Shown: positions 5,761-9,340 of the stretch, in pieces
Numbering within the stretch: the first letter of the stretch is position 1
Layout of the letters: every line of letters starts with the position of its first letter
NCBI GenBank assembly: GCA_017387165.1
Contig: JAFOFS010000088.1
Coordinates: 1 to 9,340 of the forward strand
DNA: 9,340 nucleotides
Reading direction: 5' to 3'
Source of the DNA: Clostridia bacterium
GTDB taxonomy: Bacteria > Bacillota > Clostridia > Oscillospirales > Acutalibacteraceae
Made by a program: the position numbers and the translations under genes
Notes under the pieces: model-generated
What the model saw: only the letters and a program-made list of their open reading frames with translations
What the model was told of the DNA's origin: nothing
Database searches by the model: none

Positions 5761-6603
5761 CGCAAGAGCGCACACGCGGTCAGGCGGAAGATCGGGATAA
5801 AGCGCCGCGTGGATACCAAGCGCCAACAGGCGCGCCGCACGGCGGACGCGCAGGTCGATATCCTGTGGGGTGACGTTCATGGTCGGCAGGTGGTGCTCAC
5901 TCAATTCCAGACCGGTCAGATCGGCGATCAGACAACGTGCGTCCACCACCGTCGGCACCCCGATCCCAATCACCGGCACGCCGAGTGTTCGGTGATTGAC
6001 CGCGCAGCGGCGTTCCCCTGCTCCCGAGCCGGGTGCCAGACCGACGTCGGTGATCTGCACCGTTTTGCCGAGGTGATCGATCGAAACGGCGGCCAACGCG
6101 TCCACCGCGATGACCGCAACGGGACGCAGGCGGTCGCACAGACCGCGCAGCTGCTCGGCGGCGTCCATTCCCGTTTTTCCGCAAACATCCGGAACGGTGA
6201 CCGCCGTCGGGCGCAAGCCCGCCACCGCCGTTTCAAGGTTTGGGTCACGGGTTGCCACCACCCGTGCAGCGGTCAGCGGACCGAGCGAGTCGGCGGTCAG
6301 GGAGGGATTGCCGAGTCCGGCCACCAGCACCGTCCCCTCGGGCGGCAGCAGGGCGGTCAGCTCCGCCGCGATCAAACGGGCCGGAAACAGGCTGTCCGCC
6401 GTATCCGACGGCAGCGACGGCAAGGTGACGGTCACGTATCGCCCTTGCGGCTTTCCGAGCAGCCGCTCTCCCCTTTCGGTGCAGATCTGCACCCGTGTGA
6501 CGCGATATTTTCCGTGCTTTTCTTCCGTCTTACGCAAATCTTCGGCGGTCAGATCGCCGCGAACGGCAACCGTTTCGGTTGCCAGATCGGTACGATAACG
6601 CAT
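5755..6603 (-). CDS. gpr: GPR endopeptidase (germination protease for small acid-soluble spore proteins)
   Basis: Aspartic-type protease (MEROPS A25) made in the forespore, which cuts DNA-protecting small acid-soluble proteins at germination. The 282 residues show RTDLA near the start (4-8), GLGNPSLTADSLGP with Asp105, VIAVDALAA with Asp168 (the two family catalytic aspartates), PGSGAG (191-196) and VTPQDID (244-250). The start at 6603 is chosen because AAGGAG lies 8 nt upstream; a GTG at 6633 lacks such a site and probably precedes the transcription start. With this start only three residues precede TDLA, so the N-terminal propeptide known from Bacillus GPR is nearly absent. It is shorter than Bacillus GPR (about 370), as in other clostridia. 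It is transcribed with spoIIP and divergent from rpsT, as in Bacillus. Confidence 0.96.
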   Translation of the reverse strand: MRYRTDLATETVAVRGDLTAEDLRKTEEKHGKYRVTRVQICTERGERLLGKPQGRYVTVTLPSLPSDTADSLFPARLIAAELTALLPPEGTVLVAGLGNPSLTADSLGPLTAARVVATRDPNLETAVAGLRPTAVTVPDVCGKTGMDAAEQLRGLCDRLRPVAVIAVDALAAVSIDHLGKTVQITDVGLAPGSGAGERRCAVNHRTLGVPVIGIGVPTVVDARCLIADLTGLELSEHHLPTMNVTPQDIDLRVRRAARLLALGIHAALYPDLPPDRVCALAE

Positions 6604-6636
6604 CCTTTTCACTCCTTTTTCACAAAGAAACACGGT

Positions 6637-6667
6637 TATTATCCCCCCGAAAACTGGTAAATACTCA
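6637..6667 (-). promoter_or_regulatory. Sporulation (sigma-F/sigma-G) promoter of gpr
   Basis: On the minus strand TGAGTA (6667-6662) is followed after 15 bp by GGGGATAATA (6646-6637). The second element fits the full sigma-F -10 pattern GGnnAnAmTw. Read for sigma-G, TGAGTA differs from TGAATA at one position, the spacing is 18 bp, and GATAATA (6643-6637) differs from CATAmTA only at the first base. gpr is read by both forespore sigma factors in Bacillus. The expected transcription start, near 6630, leaves room for the AAGGAG site of gpr. Confidence 0.65.
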
Positions 6668-6695
6668 AAAATTTCCGCTTTTTGAAAAAAAACTG

Positions 6696-6724
6696 TTGCA
6701 TTCTGAAAATCTTTATGTTATGAT
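6696..6724 (+). promoter_or_regulatory. Sigma-A promoter of rpsT, extended -10
   Basis: -35 TTGCAT (6696-6701), a 17-bp spacer and -10 TATGAT (6719-6724). The -10 is preceded by TATGT (6714-6718), fitting TRTGn. It is divergent from the gpr promoter, with 28 bp between the two -35 boxes. The rpsT ribosome binding site GGAGG (6753-6757) is 7 nt before its ATG. Confidence 0.78.
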
Positions 6725-6764
6725 AACTGATGCGTGATTTAGAATAATTCGGGGAGGTGTGACC

Positions 6765-7019
6765 ATGCCCAACATTAAATCCGCTAAAAAGCGAGTCAAA
6801 GTGATCGAGGCCAAGACTGCTCAGCGCAAAGCTGCCAAGTCCGCTCTGAAGACCGAGCTGAAGAAAGCGAATACCGCTATCGAGACCGGTGCCGAGAACA
6901 AGGACGAGGCCGTCCGTCTGGCTGTGAAGAAAATCGACCAGTCGGTCGCGAAGGGTATCCTGCACAAGAATACCGCTGCACGGAAAAAGTCCGCCCTTGC
7001 GAAAAAGGCGAACGCCTAA
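6765..7019 (+). CDS. rpsT: 30S ribosomal protein S20
   Basis: A basic, alpha-helical primary binder of 16S rRNA in the small subunit. The 84 residues begin with the family signature MPNIKSAKKRV and are rich in Lys and Ala along their length. LHKNTAARKKSALAKK near the C-terminus is typical. The start at 6765 sits 7 nt after GGAGG; a GTG two codons upstream overlaps that site and is unlikely. The gene is a single transcription unit with its own promoter and terminator, divergent from gpr, which is the Bacillus arrangement. Confidence 0.98.
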   Translation: MPNIKSAKKRVKVIEAKTAQRKAAKSALKTELKKANTAIETGAENKDEAVRLAVKKIDQSVAKGILHKNTAARKKSALAKKANA

Positions 7020-7041
7020 GCCCATTACGATGACTAACGAG

Positions 7042-7071
7042 AGCAACCTTGCCACGCAAGGTTGCTTTTTT
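7042..7071 (+). terminator. Rho-independent terminator of rpsT
   Basis: GCAACCTTGC (7043-7052) and GCAAGGTTGC (7056-7065) form a perfect 10-bp stem with a 3-nt loop, followed by six T (7066-7071). An A-T pair can extend the base. It lies 23 bp after the rpsT stop. Confidence 0.95.
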
Positions 7072-7106
7072 CGTAGTAAGGACAAAAAAGAAAGGAGCGC
7101 CCCCGT

Positions 7107-7898
7107 ATGACCGAACAAGAACTGTTGCAGGCGGCATCAGCCGTCGGCTGTGAGGCCGGCGTCTGCCCGTTTTCGGCGGTGGCGGATTCGCTGCTGCCCT
7201 GTCGCGCCGCATCCCGTCTGCCGCAAAACGCCGCTTCGGTGCTGGTGCTCCTGTTCCCGTATCGGATGCAGGCGCAGCCGCCGAAGAATTTTTCCCGTTA
7301 TGCGGCGGTCAACGACTATCACACGGCGGCAGGAGCGGTGCTGACCCGCGCGGCGGAGGCGCTCCGTCTGCAAGATCCCGACGGCGTGTACGAGCCGTTC
7401 ATCGACAATTCTCCCATCCCCGAGGTGCAAGCCGCTGTGGCGGCAGGTTTGGGCGTGAGGGGGGACAACGGCCTGCTGATCAGCGACCGCTTCGGCAGCT
7501 TCGTTTTTATCGGCTGTATCGTGACCGACCGCGAGGTCGGGGCGGTCGCCGCCAAGCGGCGCGGCTGTTTGCATTGCGGTGCCTGTCGCAAGGCGTGTCC
7601 CACCGCCCGTCTGACCGACGGCGGCGAATGTCTGTCCGCCATCACCCAGCGCAAAGGGGAGCTCACCGACCGCGAGATCGCCGTGATGCGGCAGGTCGGC
7701 ACGGCGTGGGGCTGCGACCTCTGCCAGGAGGTCTGTCCGCTCAATCGGACGGCGGTATCCGCGCCGCATCCCTGCTTTACCGTGTACGAGGATGCGCTGA
7801 CCGAGGCTTCGGCGGAAAGCTCGGACGGCAAGGCGTACGGATGGCGGGGGAAAGGCGTGCTGCAAAGAAATCTGCGGCTGCTGAAAAATTCGGAATAA
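7107..7898 (+). CDS. QueG-like double 4Fe-4S protein (short form of the epoxyqueuosine reductase family)
   Basis: A 263-residue cytoplasmic iron-sulfur protein. The C-terminal half holds two cluster motifs, CLHCGACRKACP (Cys154, 157, 160, 164) and GCDLCQEVCP (Cys203, 206, 210), with Cys175 in ECLSAIT as the likely remaining ligand. The middle has IDNSPIPEVQAAVAAGLGVR (99-118), matching the QueG active-site region with its conserved Asp (here Asp100). Where QueG usually has GKN this has GDN (119-121). QueG is a cobalamin-dependent enzyme making queuosine in tRNA and is about 350-390 residues long; this protein lacks the C-terminal extension. It may therefore reduce epoxyqueuosine or be a paralogue with another reductase role. 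AAAGGAG lies 9 nt before the ATG. Only 35 bp separate it from the rpsT terminator, without a clear promoter, so expression may rely on read-through. Confidence 0.8.
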   Translation: MTEQELLQAASAVGCEAGVCPFSAVADSLLPCRAASRLPQNAASVLVLLFPYRMQAQPPKNFSRYAAVNDYHTAAGAVLTRAAEALRLQDPDGVYEPFIDNSPIPEVQAAVAAGLGVRGDNGLLISDRFGSFVFIGCIVTDREVGAVAAKRRGCLHCGACRKACPTARLTDGGECLSAITQRKGELTDREIAVMRQVGTAWGCDLCQEVCPLNRTAVSAPHPCFTVYEDALTEASAESSDGKAYGWRGKGVLQRNLRLLKNSE

Positions 7899-7904
7899 AA
7901 CCTC

Positions 7905-7933
7905 TTGCCACTGGATAAAAAATAGGATATAAT
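7905..7933 (+). promoter_or_regulatory. Sigma-A promoter of the darA-holB-ricT unit
   Basis: -35 TTGCCA (7905-7910), a 17-bp spacer and a perfect -10 TATAAT (7928-7933). It starts just 7 bp after the preceding stop codon and ends 33 bp before the darA start. The surrounding DNA is AT-rich, unlike the coding regions. I see no terminator hairpin in this gap. Confidence 0.8.
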
Positions 7934-7966
7934 ATAAAATAAGTAAGTATGGGGTGGTGAGCACAC

Positions 7967-8290
7967 ATGATGAAAATGATCATTGCGATCGTCAATAAGG
8001 AAGACAGCCGCAAAGCGCAGGCCGCACTGAACGTGGAGGGGTTTACCTCCACCAAGCTGGCCACGACCGGCGGTTTTCTGATGACCTCCAACGTGACGCT
8101 GTTGATCGGTACCGAGGAGGAACGGGTGGACGAGGCGCTGGCGATCATTGAGAAAAACTGCAAAAAGCGGAATCAGGTTGTGCCCGGCTCCCTCCACAAT
8201 TCGTCGGTATACGGCGAATATCCGGTCAGCGTCGCGGTTGGCGGCGCCACCGTATTCGTTGTGCCGATCGATCGGTTTGAGCGGTTGTAA
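7967..8290 (+). CDS. darA: Cyclic-di-AMP receptor of the DarA/PstA family (PII-like, DUF970)
   Basis: A small PII-like trimeric signalling protein that binds cyclic-di-AMP, a nucleotide that controls potassium and osmotic balance in Firmicutes. The 107 residues match the family along their length: MKMIIAIVN at the start, an EGFTSTKLATTGGFL segment (the nucleotide-binding region), LLIGTEEERVDEAL, and VAVGGATVFVVPIDRFERL at the C-terminus. GGTGGTGA lies 6 nt before the ATG; the next codon is also ATG, so the start may be 3 bases later. The gene precedes holB and ricT, as in Bacillus, although the yaaR gene found between them there is missing. The downstream partner of the receptor is not known to me. 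Confidence 0.94.
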   Translation: MMKMIIAIVNKEDSRKAQAALNVEGFTSTKLATTGGFLMTSNVTLLIGTEEERVDEALAIIEKNCKKRNQVVPGSLHNSSVYGEYPVSVAVGGATVFVVPIDRFERL

Positions 8291-8293
8291 GCG

Positions 8294-9292
8294 ATGCGGT
8301 TTGACGGTTTGATCGGCAATGCCGAATTGAAAGAACAACTCAGTTCGTTGGTGGACAACGGACGGCTTCCGCATGCCCTGCTCATCGAAGGTCCGAGCGG
8401 CAGCGGACGCAAAACGCTGGCGACGCTTCTCGCCAAGGCGGCGGTCTGCCGCCATTCCGACGGCGCGGCGCGTCCGTGCGGCGTCTGTCCCGATTGCATC
8501 AAAGCGGATGCCGGCACCCATCCTGATATTTCGTTTTACGGCGGAAGCGACCGCGCCCGTTCCTTCAGCATCAACACGGTGCGTGAGCTGCGCGAGGAAG
8601 GCTACCGCCTCCCCAACGAGGCGGCCTGCCGCGTCTTTATTTTGGAAAACGCGCAAGCGCTGACCCTCGAAGGGCAAAACGCGCTGCTGCGTATCATCGA
8701 AGAACCGCCGAAGCATCTGCGGTTTATCCTCACCTGCCGCAGCCGGTTTGAGCTGCTGGAAACCATCCGTTCCCGTACCTTCGCGCTGACGCTCGGCGGT
8801 GTGGGGGAGGAGGAAGCATTACCGTGGCTGCGCGAACGCTTCCCCGGGCAGACCGAGGAGGATCTGCGGACGGTGACGCGGCTGTACGGCGCCTGTCTGG
8901 GCACCATTGCCGAGGCGCTGGCAGACAGTCATTGGAAGGACAGTCTGGCGCTGGCGCCGTCGCTGGCGGAGGCGATCCTCGCCCCGACCGAATCGGTGCT
9001 GCTGGCCAAATGCGCCGAATTGCCGAGCCGCGATCCGGCGCTGGTGCAGGGCGTTTTGCGCGAGCTGCGCTTGCTGTTCCGCGATGCGCTGACCGCCAAG
9101 TACGGGCAAAGCGGACGGATGTCCCCTTCGCCGCAAACGGCGGATAAGCTCGCCGCTTCGTTGACGGCGGCCGCACTTTTACAGTTATTGGAAACCGTCG
9201 AGGCGTTGGAAACGATGCAGCGACGCAACATCAACCACGCATTGTTTATCACCGAAGCGTGCGCCAAATTACGGGCGGCGGTCGGTCGGTAA
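8294..9292 (+). CDS. holB: DNA polymerase III delta-prime subunit (clamp-loader)
   Basis: Part of the clamp loader that puts the sliding beta clamp on primed DNA. The 332 residues show GPSGSGRKT (33-41) in the P-loop position, a zinc module with Cys52, 62, 65 and 68, FILENAQALT (115-124) in the Walker B position, NALLRIIEEPP (129-139) and TIRSRT (158-163) at the SRC motif. The usual Walker Lys is Arg39 and the acidic pair of Walker B is replaced by EN, so the subunit probably does not hydrolyse ATP; delta-prime is known as a non-hydrolysing subunit. The start lies 3 bp after the darA stop without a strong ribosome binding site, suggesting coupling to darA. The next gene starts 15 bp on. Confidence 0.95.
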   Translation: MRFDGLIGNAELKEQLSSLVDNGRLPHALLIEGPSGSGRKTLATLLAKAAVCRHSDGAARPCGVCPDCIKADAGTHPDISFYGGSDRARSFSINTVRELREEGYRLPNEAACRVFILENAQALTLEGQNALLRIIEEPPKHLRFILTCRSRFELLETIRSRTFALTLGGVGEEEALPWLRERFPGQTEEDLRTVTRLYGACLGTIAEALADSHWKDSLALAPSLAEAILAPTESVLLAKCAELPSRDPALVQGVLRELRLLFRDALTAKYGQSGRMSPSPQTADKLAASLTAAALLQLLETVEALETMQRRNINHALFITEACAKLRAAVGR

Positions 9293-9307
9293 CAGAAAGG
9301 GCTTTTT

Positions 9308-9340
9308 ATGGCAACGATCGTTGGTATCCGCTTCCGTGAA
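9308..9340 (+). CDS. ricT: Start of a PSP1-domain protein, RicT/YaaT-like (3' end outside window)
   Basis: Eleven codons, MATIVGIRFRE, are visible after AAAGGG (9296-9301), 6 nt before the ATG. The beginning resembles RicT/YaaT (known starts contain VGVRF), a PSP1-domain protein of the RicAFT complex that affects RNA processing by RNase Y and sporulation in Bacillus. The position directly after darA-holB supports this. Too little is visible to prove it. Confidence 0.72.
   Translation, partial: MATIVGIRFRE

Noticed and set aside
5635..6660. 341-residue plus-strand open frame over gpr
   Set aside because: Shadow of gpr; the opposite strand has the GPR motifs, promoter and ribosome binding site.
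7319..8716. 465-residue minus-strand open frame over the QueG-like, darA and holB genes
   Set aside because: It runs through three well-recognised plus-strand genes and a promoter, and shows no protein family features.
1..9340. parS or Noc-binding palindromes near noc
   Set aside because: Reading by eye I found no sequence close to TGTTTCACGTGAAACA or to the known Noc box; degenerate sites could be missed.
1..9340. A new defence or mobile system in the window
   Set aside because: All intact genes belong to recognised core families in largely known order; no toxin-antitoxin, nuclease, transposase, integrase or phage genes are seen.

Overview
The window looks like a chromosomal core region of a GC-rich, endospore-forming Firmicute, most likely a clostridial (Oscillospiraceae-like) species. 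The reasons are the sporulation genes gpr and spoIIP, a Noc-type ParB protein, a DarA/PstA-type cyclic-di-AMP receptor, Gram-positive Shine-Dalgarno sites (AGGAGG) and well-formed sigma-A promoters. No mobile elements, phage genes, CRISPR arrays, tRNAs or rRNAs were seen. No gap between genes exceeds about 165 bases.

Left part (1-4704). A minus-strand COG0523/CobW-type GTPase runs off the left edge. Its visible tail is made of three His/Cys-rich repeats of 20-22 residues. It is divergent from a plus-strand cluster mnmG - DUF1294 membrane protein - rsmG, whose three genes overlap as ATGA. The divergent promoters are exactly mirror-symmetric, and an imperfect inverted repeat covers both -35 boxes. 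A long hairpin followed by T residues ends this cluster. The same hairpin holds the ribosome binding site of the next gene, a Noc/ParB-family DNA-binding protein.

Middle (4691-6603, minus strand). gpr (spore protease) is followed by spoIIP (engulfment hydrolase). spoIIP and noc converge and overlap by 14 bp. In front of gpr lies a sequence that fits a forespore sigma-F/sigma-G promoter. A weaker sigma-E-like match lies between gpr and spoIIP, overlapping a small hairpin.

Right part (6696-9340, plus strand). rpsT (ribosomal protein S20) has its own strong sigma-A promoter and a textbook terminator. It is followed by a short QueG-like double 4Fe-4S protein, then by a TTGCCA-17-TATAAT promoter that drives darA - holB - ricT (the last only its first 11 codons). 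The orders rpsT<>gpr-spoIIP and darA-holB-ricT match arrangements known from Bacillus.

Together the genes serve tRNA and rRNA modification, chromosome and division control, spore engulfment and germination, translation, second-messenger sensing and replication-clamp loading. I see no clear new multi-gene system. The points most worth a second look are the repeat tail of the metallo-GTPase, the symmetric divergent promoter with its inverted repeat, the terminator that carries the noc ribosome binding site, and the predicted sporulation promoters.
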